Assembly: GCF_900095845.1 (NCBI RefSeq)
Contig: NZ_FMIX01000003.1
Span: 248,001 to 312,000, forward strand
Origin: Streptococcus timonensis
Lineage (GTDB): Bacteria; Bacillota; Bacilli; Lactobacillales; Streptococcaceae
DNA length: 64,000 nucleotides
Direction: 5' to 3'
Shown here: one piece after another, positions 36,368 through 47,029 of the stretch
Layout of the letters: each line of letters opens with the position of its first letter
How positions within the stretch are numbered: position 1 is the stretch's first letter
Translations under genes and position numbers: made by a program
Notes under the pieces: generated by a model
Databases searched by the model: none
What the model saw: the letters and a program-made list of their open reading frames with translations, nothing else
Told to the model about the DNA's origin: nothing

Positions 36368-38383
36368 ATGAATTTACACCAACCCTTGCATGTCTTGCCT
36401 GGAGTGGGACCAAAATCAGCAGAGAAGTATGCCAAATTAGGTATTGAAAATCTGCAGGACCTTTTGCTCTACTTTCCTTTTCGTTATGAAGATTTCAAGA
36501 GCAAGCAGGTTTTAGAACTAGAGGATGGAGAAAAGGCAGTTCTTTCTGGTCAAGTTGTAACTCCAGCTAGTGTTCAATATTACGGATTTAAACGAAATCG
36601 ACTACGTTTTAGTATGAAACAGGGAGAAGTCGTTTTTGCGGTCAATTTTTTCAATCAACCCTATCTAGCAGATAAGATAGAGCTTGGTGCGACACTAGCG
36701 GTTTTTGGGAAATGGGATCGTGCCAAGGCTAGTCTCACCGGTATGAAGGTTTTGGCTCAGGTGGAGGATGATCTGCAACCAGTCTATCGTTTGGCTCAAG
36801 GAGTTAGTCAGACGGGATTGGTTAAAGTGATTAAGACAGCCTTTGATCAGGGATTGGATCTCTTGCTTGAGGAGAATCTTCCTCAAACATTGCTTGATAA
36901 ATACAAGCTTATGCCACGTGGACAAGCTGTGCGTGCCATGCATTTTCCAAAGGATTTGGCGGATTATCGTCAAGCCCTTCGTCGGATTAAGTTTGAGGAA
37001 CTTTTCTATTTCCAAATGCAATTGCAAACCCTAAAATCAGAAAATATGGTTCATGGAAGTGGTCTAGTCATAAACTGGTCTCGTGAAAAATTAGAAAAAG
37101 CAAGGGGAGATCTGCCTTTTGCCTTAACCCCAGCTCAGGAAAAAAGTTTGCAAGAAATTTTGACTGATATGAATTCTGACCGTCATATGAATCGCCTTCT
37201 ACAAGGGGATGTCGGCAGTGGTAAGACAGTTGTTGCAGGGTTAGCTATGTATGCTGCTGTGACAGCAGGCTACCAGGCTGCTCTAATGGTTCCAACAGAG
37301 ATTTTGGCTGAACAGCACTTTGAGAGTTTACAGGAACTATTTCCGGATTTAAGACTAGCTCTTTTGACAGGCTCTTTAAAAGTTGGAGAAAAGCGCCAAG
37401 TTTTGGAAAAGATTGGCAAAGGTGAAATTGATTTTATTATCGGAACCCATGCCCTGATTCAAGATGGTGTAGATTACGCTAGGCTGGGTTTGATTATTAT
37501 TGATGAGCAACACCGCTTTGGTGTAGGTCAAAGGCGCATCCTGCGAGAAAAAGGAGACAATCCTGATGTCCTCATGATGACGGCGACCCCTATACCACGT
37601 ACTCTGGCTATCACAGCTTTTGGAGATATGGATGTGTCCCTTATTGACCAGATGCCAGAAGGTCGAAAACCGATTATCACGCGTTGGATTAAACATGAGC
37701 AACTGCCTCAGGTTTTGACTTGGCTAGAGGGAGAAATTCAGACAGGTTCTCAAGCTTATGTTATTTCTCCATTGATTGAGGAGTCTGAAGCTCTTGATTT
37801 GAAAAACGCTATTGCTTTATCGGAAGAATTGACGGTTCATTTTTCTGGTAAGGCAAGAGTAGCCCTCTTACATGGTAAGATGAAAAGTGATGAAAAAGAC
37901 CAGATTATGCAAGAATTTAAAGAGAAGAAAACTGATACTCTTGTTTCGACAACGGTTATCGAAGTTGGTGTCAATGTCCCAAATGCGACAGTCATGATTA
38001 TCATGGATGCCGACCGTTTTGGGCTTAGTCAACTCCATCAGCTCAGAGGTCGAGTTGGTCGGGGGCATAAACAGTCATATGCTGTTCTTGTAGCTAATCC
38101 CAAGACAGATTCAGGTAAGGATCGCATGAGAATTATGACAGAGACTACTAATGGCTTTGTCCTTGCTGAGGAAGATTTGAAAATACGAGGTTCTGGTGAA
38201 ATATTTGGAACTAGACAATCAGGTTTACCAGAGTTTCAAGTTGCAGATATTATCGAAGACTTCCCAATTCTTGAGGAAGCTCGTAAGGTTGCTAGCTATA
38301 TCAGCTCCCTCCCTAACTGGCAAGAGGATCCAGAGTGGTATATAATAGCTCTGAATCTACAAAAGAAAGAACATTTAGATTAA
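36368..38383 (+). CDS. recG: ATP-dependent DNA helicase RecG
   Basis: 671 residues, standard. An N-terminal wedge/OB domain (about 1-230) is followed by helicase domains with GDVGSGKT Walker A (about 280-287), DEQHRFG, MTATPIPRT, and the QLRGRVGRG motif VI. RecG remodels stalled forks and Holliday junctions. Starts 23 bases after alr behind AAGGAGAGTAG. Confidence 0.97.
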   Translation: MNLHQPLHVLPGVGPKSAEKYAKLGIENLQDLLLYFPFRYEDFKSKQVLELEDGEKAVLSGQVVTPASVQYYGFKRNRLRFSMKQGEVVFAVNFFNQPYLADKIELGATLAVFGKWDRAKASLTGMKVLAQVEDDLQPVYRLAQGVSQTGLVKVIKTAFDQGLDLLLEENLPQTLLDKYKLMPRGQAVRAMHFPKDLADYRQALRRIKFEELFYFQMQLQTLKSENMVHGSGLVINWSREKLEKARGDLPFALTPAQEKSLQEILTDMNSDRHMNRLLQGDVGSGKTVVAGLAMYAAVTAGYQAALMVPTEILAEQHFESLQELFPDLRLALLTGSLKVGEKRQVLEKIGKGEIDFIIGTHALIQDGVDYARLGLIIIDEQHRFGVGQRRILREKGDNPDVLMMTATPIPRTLAITAFGDMDVSLIDQMPEGRKPIITRWIKHEQLPQVLTWLEGEIQTGSQAYVISPLIEESEALDLKNAIALSEELTVHFSGKARVALLHGKMKSDEKDQIMQEFKEKKTDTLVSTTVIEVGVNVPNATVMIIMDADRFGLSQLHQLRGRVGRGHKQSYAVLVANPKTDSGKDRMRIMTETTNGFVLAEEDLKIRGSGEIFGTRQSGLPEFQVADIIEDFPILEEARKVASYISSLPNWQEDPEWYIIALNLQKKEHLD

Positions 38384-38527
38384 GCATTTTCTAAGAAAAC
38401 TATAAGGTATGTTTTAGATAAAGCGCCTATACTAGAATCATCAAAAAGAAATGAGGACTCTCATATGATGATTAAGGTAAATGATTAAAAAACATTTCAA
38501 GTGAAACAAGTACCTTCTCCTAAATAC

Positions 38528-38560
38528 TAAGAAAAAGAGCGGAAACGCTTTTTTTCTATA
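38528..38560 (+). terminator. Terminator in the recG-thioesterase gap
   Basis: AAAAAGAGCG-GAAA-CGCTTTTTTT hairpin. The rest of 38384-38672 has short broken frames only (for example a 7-codon frame at 38465); I see no gene. Confidence 0.7.
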
Positions 38561-38672
38561 AAGTGAGCTTAGACTAGGAATTAAAATAATTATCGGACTA
38601 GTCTATTTACTATTGTGGTAAAGGTTGCTATAATGAAGAAAACGAATCAATACACTTCTGAAAGGAGTTCGC

Positions 38673-39158
38673 ATGACATTAGAGACAAGAAATGTTGCAA
38701 TTCAGGATACATATGGGGAAAGATTTCAACACTGTTGGGGTTGTGGACCTAAGAATGATTTAGGATTGCATTTGAAAACTTATCCAAGTGTAGAGGGCAC
38801 AAGCTGCATTAGTCGTATCAAGGTAGACCAGCAGTATACAGGAGGTGTCCCTGCAAATCTATTTGGTGGCATGATTGCTGTGATTTTTGACTGTCATGGA
38901 ACAGCGTCTGCTGCATGGTTTGCTCATCATCAAAAGGGTTTGGAATTGACAGCCGAAACAGTTATCGGACGCTTCATCACAGCTCATTTAGAAGTTGATT
39001 ATCTCAGCCCAACCCCAATTGACGATGAGATTGTCGTTACTTCAACATTGGAGGAACTAGGGGAAAGAAAAGCCATCGTTTCTATGGAAATGTCAGTGGC
39101 AGGTAAAGTGCGTGCAAAAGCTAAAATGGTTGCCGTAGCAGTTAAGGACAACATGTAA
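38673..39158 (+). CDS. PaaI-like hotdog-fold thioesterase
   Basis: 161 residues. A Cys-rich entry (FQHCWGCGPKNDLGLHL) is followed by the hotdog core with NLFGGMIAVIFDCHGTASAAW, where the family's catalytic Asn/Asp-His region lies, and the long strand LEVDYLSPTPIDDEIVVTST. Such enzymes hydrolyse acyl-CoA or acyl-ACP thioesters. Its own binding site (GAAAGGAG) and a short terminator-like stretch after it suggest a single-gene unit next to the nan locus. Confidence 0.85.
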   Translation: MTLETRNVAIQDTYGERFQHCWGCGPKNDLGLHLKTYPSVEGTSCISRIKVDQQYTGGVPANLFGGMIAVIFDCHGTASAAWFAHHQKGLELTAETVIGRFITAHLEVDYLSPTPIDDEIVVTSTLEELGERKAIVSMEMSVAGKVRAKAKMVAVAVKDNM

Positions 39159-39256
39159 ACGTATAGATAAGCTAGTGAGAGCAAGGATTTGCTCTCACTT
39201 TTAGTTGTGCGATATAAACTGAAAATTAATCACAGATTTTTAAGAAAGAGTCTACT

Positions 39257-39270
39257 TGAAACTACTTTTA
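39257..39270. promoter_or_regulatory. Probable NanR site upstream of axe
   Basis: TGAAACTACTTTTA, one base off the TGAAA-N4-TTTCA palindrome found twice more in this locus. It ends 55 bp before a TTGCAT -35 (39326-39331) that pairs with TACAGT at 39349-39354. Confidence 0.55.
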
Positions 39271-39356
39271 GTCTAACTTGAAATGAAAAAATAACCTAAA
39301 AAAACTTTCTGATTTAGGGTCATTCTTGCATTGCATTTCTAGATGTGATACAGTTA

Positions 39357-39370
39357 TGATAACGGTTGCA
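39357..39370. promoter_or_regulatory. cre-like site before axe
   Basis: TGATAACGGTTGCA fits the CcpA consensus (TGNAANCGNWNNCA) at all but one fixed position and lies just downstream of the -10, a repressive position. Confidence 0.5.
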
Positions 39371-39387
39371 AAAACAAGGAGAATTTT

Positions 39388-40371
39388 ATGAAAAATCCAG
39401 CATTTATAGAAGAAATGAAAACGTATAGAGGGCGAGATGAAGTGCCACTTGATTTTGACGCTTTTTGGGATGGTGAAATTAAAAAGTTGTCGGCTTTGCA
39501 AGACTATCAATTAGAGGAACGTGATTTTCATATTCCAAATGTTAAGTGTTATGAACTAACTTTTAAAGGGACTGGTAATGGAATCGTCTATGCACGAGTC
39601 GTTTTACCTAAGTTAGATAAGAAGGTTCCTGTTATTTTCCATTTCCATGGTTATATGGGTCGTGGTTGGGATTGGACAGATATGCTGGCTTTTACAGTCG
39701 CTGGTTATGGTGTTGCATCTATGGATGTCAGAGGGCAGTCTGGTTACTCTCAAGATGGTATGTGTTCTCCTCTAGGGAATACCGTTAAAGGACAAATTAT
39801 TCGAGGAGCTGTAGCAGGAAAGGACCAGTTGTTCTTCAAGGATGTTTATCTAGATATTTATCAGTTGGTTGAAATTATTGCAAGTCTTCCTCAAGTTGAT
39901 GAAGAACAACTATCTAGCTATGGAGCATCTCAAGGTGGGGCTTTAGCTATAGTTGCAGCAGCTCTAAACCCTAAAATCAAGCGTACAGTTTCCATCTATC
40001 CATTCTTGTCTGACTTTAGACGAGTGTTAGAGATTGGAAATACTAGTGAAGCTTATGATGAGATCTTTAGATATTTCAAATTTCATGATCCTTTCCATGA
40101 AACGGAAGAGAAGATTATGGCAACCTTGGGTTATATCGATGTGAAAAACTTTGCCCATCGTATTAAGGGTGAGGTTCGCATGATTACGGGGCTAGATGAT
40201 GACGTCTGCTACCCAATCACTCAATTTGCTATATACAATCGTCTAACTTGTGAGAAGAGTTATCGCCTTATGCCTGAATATGCGCATGAAGCTATGAATG
40301 TTCATGTCAATGATCAAGTTTATAATTGGTTGTGTGGTAGTGAGATACTTTTTACCTATGTAGGGCAATAG
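39388..40371 (+). CDS. axe: Acetylxylan esterase / cephalosporin-C deacetylase family (CE7)
   Basis: 327 residues of carbohydrate esterase family 7: RGQSGYSQD near 115-123, nucleophile SYGASQGG (Ser181), acid Asp in GLDDDVCYP (about 272) and His303 in PEYAHEA. No signal peptide, so cytoplasmic. The family removes acetyl groups from small acetylated sugars. At the head of a sialic-acid locus, O-acetylated sialic acids or amino sugars are possible substrates (inference). Promoter carries a NanR-type site and a cre-like site. Confidence 0.92.
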   Translation: MKNPAFIEEMKTYRGRDEVPLDFDAFWDGEIKKLSALQDYQLEERDFHIPNVKCYELTFKGTGNGIVYARVVLPKLDKKVPVIFHFHGYMGRGWDWTDMLAFTVAGYGVASMDVRGQSGYSQDGMCSPLGNTVKGQIIRGAVAGKDQLFFKDVYLDIYQLVEIIASLPQVDEEQLSSYGASQGGALAIVAAALNPKIKRTVSIYPFLSDFRRVLEIGNTSEAYDEIFRYFKFHDPFHETEEKIMATLGYIDVKNFAHRIKGEVRMITGLDDDVCYPITQFAIYNRLTCEKSYRLMPEYAHEAMNVHVNDQVYNWLCGSEILFTYVGQ

Positions 40372-40494
40372 AATAGTTTTGAATATCCCTATAGCTTCGA
40401 TTGAAGTGGAATCTATAGTACAACAGAATTGAGTTTAAATATAGATGTGCTAGTTGATAAATCTGCTTTTTATAAATAAAAAAACAGTAGCAAC

Positions 40495-40508
40495 TGAAAC
40501 TACTTTCA
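40495..40508. promoter_or_regulatory. Probable NanR site upstream of nanE
   Basis: TGAAACTACTTTCA, a palindrome of TGAAA/TTTCA around CTAC, extended by C and G outside. It ends 56 bp before the nanE -35 box. Same 14-mer as at 45941. Confidence 0.65.
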
Positions 40509-40564
40509 GAACAAATTGTTACACAACATTATTTTGAAACTTCAATCTATTGTAGAACAAAATA

Positions 40565-40593
40565 TTGAAAGCGTTTTTAAAATGGTATATAAT
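40565..40593 (+). promoter_or_regulatory. nanE promoter with overlapping cre
   Basis: TTGAAA (40565-40570), 17-bp spacer, TATAAT (40588-40593). A CcpA-type element TGAAAGCGTTTTTA starts inside the -35 (40566-40579), so glucose repression by blocking polymerase is likely. Confidence 0.7.
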
Positions 40594-40627
40594 GAGAACA
40601 TAAGAAAAGAGAAAAGGAGGAAAGTGG

Positions 40628-41326
40628 ATGCCAAAGATTACTAAAGAAGCTTTGATTGAGCAGATTAAAAATGGAATCATCGTTTCTTGTCAGGCACTTC
40701 CTCACGAACCGCTTTATACAGAAGCGGGAGGGGTAATTCCCTTGCTGGTCAAAGCGGCTGAGCAAGGTGGAGCAGTAGGTATCCGAGCTAATAGTGTTCG
40801 AGATATTAAAGAAATTAAGGAAGTAACCAAACTTCCAATTATTGGGATTATCAAACGTGATTATCCTCCGCAAGAACCATTCATCACTGCTACTATGAAA
40901 GAAGTTGATGAATTAGCAGAACTTGACATCGAAGTTATTGCTCTTGATTGTACCAAACGAGAACGTTATGATGGTTTGGAAATTCAAGACTTTATCCGAC
41001 AAGTCAAAGAAAAGTACCCAGATCAACTCTTGATGGCTGATATCAGTACCTTCGATGAGGGATTGACAGCAGTAGAAGCAGGAATTGATTTTGTTGGTAC
41101 GACCTTATCAGGCTACACATCTTACAGTCCAAAAGTAGATGGCCCAGATTTTGAATTGATTAAAAAACTCTGTGATGCAGGGGTGGACGTCATCGCAGAA
41201 GGAAAAATTCATACGCCAGAACAAGCCAAGCAAATCCTAGGTTATGGAGTGCGAGGAATCGTTGTTGGCGGTGCCATTACTAGACCAAAAGAAATCACGG
41301 AACGTTTTGTTTCGGGTCTTAAGTAA
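40628..41326 (+). CDS. nanE: N-acetylmannosamine-6-phosphate 2-epimerase
   Basis: 232 residues, a TIM-barrel of the NanE family: [11 protein letters not shown] at the N-terminus, [16 protein letters not shown], the catalytic-lysine region ALDCTKRER, and the phosphate-binding [11 protein letters not shown] and VVGGAITRP loops. It converts ManNAc-6-P to GlcNAc-6-P, linking sialic acid to amino-sugar metabolism. GGAGGAAAG binding site. In pneumococcus nanE belongs to a nan operon with sialidases; none is here. Confidence 0.96.
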   Translation: MPKITKEALIEQIKNGIIVSCQALPHEPLYTEAGGVIPLLVKAAEQGGAVGIRANSVRDIKEIKEVTKLPIIGIIKRDYPPQEPFITATMKEVDELAELDIEVIALDCTKRERYDGLEIQDFIRQVKEKYPDQLLMADISTFDEGLTAVEAGIDFVGTTLSGYTSYSPKVDGPDFELIKKLCDAGVDVIAEGKIHTPEQAKQILGYGVRGIVVGGAITRPKEITERFVSGLK

Positions 41327-41373
41327 CACAATCTTTAAAAAGCTGAGGAGAGTGGTTGATGAGTAGACAAAAA

Positions 41374-41387
41374 TGAAAACGTATACA
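41374..41387. promoter_or_regulatory. cre site before the sialic-acid transporter genes
   Basis: TGAAAACGTATACA matches the CcpA consensus at every fixed position. It overlaps a TACAAT -10 (41384-41389). A matching -35 is not clear. Confidence 0.65.
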
Positions 41388-41391
41388 ATAA

Positions 41392-42786
<1,395 letters not shown>

Positions 42787-42803
42787 GTCCTAAATAAACC
42801 TTA

Positions 42804-42856
42804 CAGTCCCCCCTTTTCCCTGTGAACATTCGTACACGAAAAGGGGGACTTTTGTT
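42804..42856 (+). terminator. Hairpin between binding-protein and permease genes
   Basis: AGTCCCCCCTTTT and AAAAGGGGGACT form a long stem followed by TTTTG. Partial termination here would give more binding protein than permease. Confidence 0.75.
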
Positions 42857-42996
42857 TGAAAATGTAAGCAACTGACAAATCAAAATTAAAATGAAGTTCT
42901 TACATAGGCTTATCGTGGAAAAAATTTCATTTTGATTTTACATCAATGTCAGGTGACAAACAAAATAATAAAATAATTGAAAGTGAGGTACCGACA

Positions 42997-43884
42997 GTGA
43001 AAGTCAATAAAATTCGTATGCGGGAAACAGTGATTTCCTATGCTTTCTTAGCACCAGTGCTAATCTTCTTTACTGTCTTCGTTTTAGCTCCAATGATTAT
43101 GGGGTTCATCACTAGTTTCTTTAACTATTCGATGACAAGCTTTGAATTTATAGGATTGGACAACTATATCCGTATGTTTAAAGACCCAGTCTTTGTAAAG
43201 TCTTTAATCAATACCGTTATCTTGGTTATTGGTTCTGTACCTGTAGTTGTACTCTTCTCGCTCTTTGTAGCATCGCAAACTTACCAACAAAATGCTGTTG
43301 CTAGATCTTTCTATCGTTTCGTCTTCTTCCTCCCTGTTGTAACAGGTAGTGTTGCCGTAACGGTTGTATGGAAATGGATTTATGATCCTCTATCAGGTAT
43401 TTTGAACTTCGTGCTTAAGTCAAGCCATATCATTAGCCAAAACATTTCTTGGTTAGGAGATAAAAACTGGGCTTTGATGGCGATTATGATTATTCTTTTG
43501 ACAACATCAGTTGGTCAACCAATCATTCTTTACATCGCAGCAATGGGAAACATTGATAACTCTCTTGTTGAAGCAGCGCGTGTCGATGGAGCAACTGAAT
43601 TACAAGTTTTCTGGAAGATCAAATGGCCAAGCCTTCTTCCAACAACTCTATATATCGCAATCATCACAACCATCAACTCATTCCAGTGTTTCGCTTTGAT
43701 TCAGCTTTTGACTTCTGGTGGTCCAAACTACTCAACAAGTACACTTATGTACTACCTGTATGAAAAAGCTTTCCAATTGACTGAGTATGGCTATGCCAAT
43801 ACTATTGGTGTATTCTTGGCAGTTATGATCGCTATCGTCAGCTTTGTTCAATTTAAAGTACTTGGAAACGACGTAGAATACTAA
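42997..43884 (+). CDS. satB: Sugar ABC transporter permease (SatB-like)
   Basis: 295 residues from the GTG at 42997 (reads MKVNKIRMRETV), preferred because AGTGAGGT is well placed; the ATG at 42946 would add 17 polar residues without a binding site. Six membrane helices and the EAARVDGATELQVFWKIKWPSL loop, the EAA motif that contacts the ATPase. MalF-type partner of the next gene. Confidence 0.9.
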   Translation: MKVNKIRMRETVISYAFLAPVLIFFTVFVLAPMIMGFITSFFNYSMTSFEFIGLDNYIRMFKDPVFVKSLINTVILVIGSVPVVVLFSLFVASQTYQQNAVARSFYRFVFFLPVVTGSVAVTVVWKWIYDPLSGILNFVLKSSHIISQNISWLGDKNWALMAIMIILLTTSVGQPIILYIAAMGNIDNSLVEAARVDGATELQVFWKIKWPSLLPTTLYIAIITTINSFQCFALIQLLTSGGPNYSTSTLMYYLYEKAFQLTEYGYANTIGVFLAVMIAIVSFVQFKVLGNDVEY

Positions 43885-43900
43885 TAGAAAGGAGACAGCT

Positions 43901-44740
43901 ATGCAATCTACACAAAAGAAACCTTTAACAGCCTTCACTGTTATTTCAACCATCTTCTTGCTCTTATTGACTGTACTGTTTATCTTTCCATTCTACTGGA
44001 TCTTGACAGGTGCATTCAAATCACAACCGGATACCATTATGATTCCACCACAATGGTTCCCTAAAGCTCCAACAATGGAGAACTTCCAACAATTGATGGT
44101 ACAAAACCCAGCAATCCAATGGATGTGGAACTCAGTATTCATTTCATTGGTAACAATGTTCTTGGTTTGTGCCACTTCATCCCTAGCTGGTTATGTATTG
44201 GCTAAGAAACGTTTCTATGGTCAACGTATCCTCTTTGCTACCTTTATTGCTGCCATGGCTCTTCCAAAACAAGTTGTCCTTGTGCCATTGGTACGTATCG
44301 TTAACTTCATGGGAATTCACGATACTCTTTGGGCAGTTATTTTGCCGCTTATCGGATGGCCGTTCGGGGTCTTCCTTATGAAACAGTTTAGTGAAAATAT
44401 TCCAACAGAATTGCTTGAATCTGCTAAAATCGATGGTTGCGGTGAGATTCGTACATTCTGGAGCGTAGCCTTCCCAATCGTGAAACCTGGATTTGCAGCT
44501 CTTGCAATCTTCACCTTCATCAATACATGGAATGACTACTTTATGCAGTTGGTAATGTTGACTTCTCGTAACAACTTGACGATCTCACTAGGGGTTGCAA
44601 CCATGCAGGCTGAAATGGCAACCAACTATGGATTAATCATGGCAGGTGCTGCCCTTGCAGCTGTGCCAATCGTAACAGTCTTCTTAGTATTCCAAAAATC
44701 ATTTACTCAAGGTATTACTATGGGAGCGGTTAAGGGTTAA
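43901..44740 (+). CDS. satC: Sugar ABC transporter permease (SatC-like)
   Basis: 279 residues, MalG-type permease with six helices and an EAA loop reading ESAKIDGCGEIRTFWSVAFPIVKPG. AAAGGAGACAG precedes the ATG, 16 bases after the first permease. Together they form the membrane channel for the binding protein. No ATPase gene follows, so a shared MsmK-type ATPase encoded elsewhere is expected, as known for pneumococcal sugar importers of this class. Confidence 0.93.
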   Translation: MQSTQKKPLTAFTVISTIFLLLLTVLFIFPFYWILTGAFKSQPDTIMIPPQWFPKAPTMENFQQLMVQNPAIQWMWNSVFISLVTMFLVCATSSLAGYVLAKKRFYGQRILFATFIAAMALPKQVVLVPLVRIVNFMGIHDTLWAVILPLIGWPFGVFLMKQFSENIPTELLESAKIDGCGEIRTFWSVAFPIVKPGFAALAIFTFINTWNDYFMQLVMLTSRNNLTISLGVATMQAEMATNYGLIMAGAALAAVPIVTVFLVFQKSFTQGITMGAVKG

Positions 44741-44808
44741 TCGAGAGTATTTGATTATTTTGATACATTCTACAATTAGAAATAGTATCATAGAGAAGAG
44801 AGTAGAAT

Positions 44809-45261
44809 ATGATTTTTGATGATTTAAAAAATATAACCTTTTACAAAGGACTTCATCCGAATTTAGATAAGGCTATTGATTATCTTTATGAACACCGCAA
44901 AGATGCTTTCGAATTTGGAAAGTACGATATTGACGGAGACAAGGTCTTTCTAGTAGTTCAAGAAAATGTTCTCAATCAAGAAAAAAATGATCGCTTTGAA
45001 TACCATAAAAACTATGCAGACTTGCATTTGTTGGTTGAAGGGCATGAATACTCAAGTTACGGTTCTCGTGTTAAGGACGAGGCAGTAGCATTTGATGAAG
45101 CAAGTGACATTGGCTTTGTTCACTGTCACGAACAATACCCATTATTGTTGGGTTATCACAATTTTGCAGTCTTCTTCCCAGGGGAGCCTCATCAACCGAA
45201 CGGTTATGCAGGCATGGAAGATAAGGTTCGCAAGTATTTGTTTAAAATTTTAATTGATTAG
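44809..45261 (+). CDS. YhcH/YjgK/YiaL family protein
   Basis: 150 residues of the cupin-like YhcH family: HKNYADLHLLVEGHEYSSYG, with metal-binding His residues, and FFPGEPHQPNGY near the end. In Escherichia coli YhcH sits in the nan operon, and members are thought to act on anomers of sialic acid or related sugars, speeding formation of the open form. Position between transporter and lyase genes fits that role. Confidence 0.9.
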   Translation: MIFDDLKNITFYKGLHPNLDKAIDYLYEHRKDAFEFGKYDIDGDKVFLVVQENVLNQEKNDRFEYHKNYADLHLLVEGHEYSSYGSRVKDEAVAFDEASDIGFVHCHEQYPLLLGYHNFAVFFPGEPHQPNGYAGMEDKVRKYLFKILID

Positions 45262-45281
45262 TAAGTTAGGAGGAGCAAGCA

Positions 45282-45932
45282 ATGGCACAAAAAGGGTCAG
45301 GCCTAATTAAAGCAGCATTTGATACTGATAATTTTCTCATGCGTTTTAGTGAGAAAGTCTTAGATATTGTGACAGTTAATCTACTCTTTGTTGTGTCTTG
45401 TTTGCCAATTGTGACTATTGGGATAGCCAAGATTAGTCTTTACCAAACAATTTTTGAAATTAAGAAAAGTAGACGAGTTCCAGTATTTAAAAGCTATATT
45501 AGAGCCTTTAAACAAAATTTGAAATTAGGTCTGCAATTGGGTCTATTGGAGTTTGGAATTGTTCTGATTAGTGTTCTTGATCTATATCTGTTTTGGGGAC
45601 AAGAAGGTCTTGTATTTCAGTTGCTGAAAGTGATCTGTCTAGGGATTTTAATCTTCCTGACCTTAGTGATGTTAGCAAGTTATCCTATCGCAGCTCGTTA
45701 TGAATTAGCATGGAAAGAGGTTCTTCAGAAAGGTTTGCTTCTAGTAAGCTTTAACTTTCCTTGGTTCTTCCTCATGCTTGCAATCCTCTTCTTAATTGCT
45801 ATGGTTCTATATCTATCAGCATTTACTCTTCTACTTGGGGGTTCAGCATTTTTACTATTTGCTTTTGGTCTTCTCGCTTTTTGGCAGGCTGGATTAATGG
45901 AAAAATTGTTCGCAAAGTATCAAGCTGAATGA
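45282..45932 (+). CDS. DUF624 (YesL-like) membrane protein
   Basis: 216 residues with five or six hydrophobic segments and the DUF624 signature at the N-terminus (VLDIVTVNLLFVVSCLPIVTIG, then YQTIFEIKK). These proteins are found with carbohydrate ABC importers of the same class; role unknown, perhaps assembly or modulation of the importer. It lies 20 bases after yhcH with TTAGGAGGAGC in front and ends the first nan transcript. Confidence 0.88.
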   Translation: MAQKGSGLIKAAFDTDNFLMRFSEKVLDIVTVNLLFVVSCLPIVTIGIAKISLYQTIFEIKKSRRVPVFKSYIRAFKQNLKLGLQLGLLEFGIVLISVLDLYLFWGQEGLVFQLLKVICLGILIFLTLVMLASYPIAARYELAWKEVLQKGLLLVSFNFPWFFLMLAILFLIAMVLYLSAFTLLLGGSAFLLFAFGLLAFWQAGLMEKLFAKYQAE

Positions 45933-45940
45933 AATAGGTA

Positions 45941-45970
45941 TGAAACTACTTTCAATTGAAAAAATTTTCA
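45941..45970. promoter_or_regulatory. Tandem NanR sites upstream of the lyase gene
   Basis: Two palindromes of the same plan: TGAAACTACTTTCA (45941-45954, identical to the nanE site) and TGAAAAAATTTTCA (45957-45970), centres 16 bp apart. The first ends 56 bp before the -35 box, as at nanE. Confidence 0.65.
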
Positions 45971-46010
45971 AACACTAAGAAGAAATTAAAATCTAAGTGA
46001 CCGGGAGATA

Positions 46011-46039
46011 TTGAAAGCCATTTTTACAAAGTGTATACT
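46011..46039 (+). promoter_or_regulatory. Promoter of the lyase-kinase genes
   Basis: TTGAAA (46011-46016), 17-bp spacer, TATACT (46034-46039), 57 bases before the ATG. Confidence 0.7.
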
Positions 46040-46096
46040 AATACAGTGAAAATTAATCTGCCCAGTGCAGAAAATAAGAAATCTTAGGAGAAATCT

Positions 46097-47014
46097 ATGT
46101 CAGATTTGAAAAAATATGAAGGTGTCATTCCAGCCTTCTATGCATGTTATGATGATGCGGGAGAAGTTAGCCCAGAACGTACACGTGCTTTGGTTCAATA
46201 CTTTATTGATAAAGGTGTTCAAGGACTTTACGTTAATGGTTCTTCAGGTGAGTGTATCTACCAAAGTGTAGAAGACCGTAAATTGATCTTAGAAGAAGTT
46301 ATGGCAGTTGCCAAAGGTAAATTGACGATCATTGCTCACGTAGCTTGTAACAATACCAAAGATAGTATTGAACTGGCTCGTCATGCAGAAAGTTTGGGAG
46401 TAGATGCTATCGCAACAATCCCACCAATTTACTTCCGTTTGCCTGAGTACTCAGTTGCTAAATACTGGAACGATATCAGTGCTGCTGCACCAAACACAGA
46501 CTATGTTATCTACAACATTCCTCAATTGGCAGGTGTTGCTTTGACTCCAAGTCTTTACACAGAAATGTTGAAAAACCCACGTGTCATTGGTGTTAAAAAT
46601 TCTTCAATGCCAGTTCAAGATATCCAAACATTCGTTAGCCTTGGTGGCGATGACCATATCGTCTTTAACGGTCCAGACGAACAATTCCTAGGCGGACGTC
46701 TCATGGGAGCAAAAGCTGGTATCGGTGGTACTTATGGTGCTATGCCAGAACTCTTCTTGAAACTCAACCAATTGATTGCGGATAAAGACCTAGAAACAGC
46801 GCGTGAATTGCAATACGCTATCAACGCTATCATCGGTAAATTGACTGCAGCCCATGGGAATATGTACTGTGTGATTAAAGAAGTCTTGAAAATCAATGAA
46901 GGACTTAACATCGGATCAGTTCGTTCTCCACTTACACCAGTGACCGAAGAAGATCGTCCAGTTGTAGAAGCAGCTGCTCAATTGATTCGTGAAACTAAGG
47001 AGCGTTTCCTCTAA
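46097..47014 (+). CDS. nanA: N-acetylneuraminate lyase
   Basis: 305 residues of the DHDPS/NAL aldolase family: NGSSGECIYQ near 48-56 for the carboxylate, catalytic Tyr139 in VIYNIPQLAG and Schiff-base Lys167 in GVKNSS. The YNIP and GxK spacing matches the E. coli lyase. It splits N-acetylneuraminate to ManNAc and pyruvate. Here nanA means lyase; in pneumococcal papers nanA is the sialidase. Own NanR-controlled promoter; kinase gene follows 15 bases later. Confidence 0.95.
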   Translation: MSDLKKYEGVIPAFYACYDDAGEVSPERTRALVQYFIDKGVQGLYVNGSSGECIYQSVEDRKLILEEVMAVAKGKLTIIAHVACNNTKDSIELARHAESLGVDAIATIPPIYFRLPEYSVAKYWNDISAAAPNTDYVIYNIPQLAGVALTPSLYTEMLKNPRVIGVKNSSMPVQDIQTFVSLGGDDHIVFNGPDEQFLGGRLMGAKAGIGGTYGAMPELFLKLNQLIADKDLETARELQYAINAIIGKLTAAHGNMYCVIKEVLKINEGLNIGSVRSPLTPVTEEDRPVVEAAAQLIRETKERFL

Positions 47015-47029
47015 TCAATAGGAGGCTTT

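Noticed and set aside
38384..38672. Possible gene or repeat element between recG and the thioesterase gene
   Set aside because: Only short broken frames and one terminator; it does not resemble BOX or RUP elements.
42946..42996. Upstream ATG start for the first permease
   Set aside because: No binding site before it; the GTG at 42997 has one and gives the usual family N-terminus.
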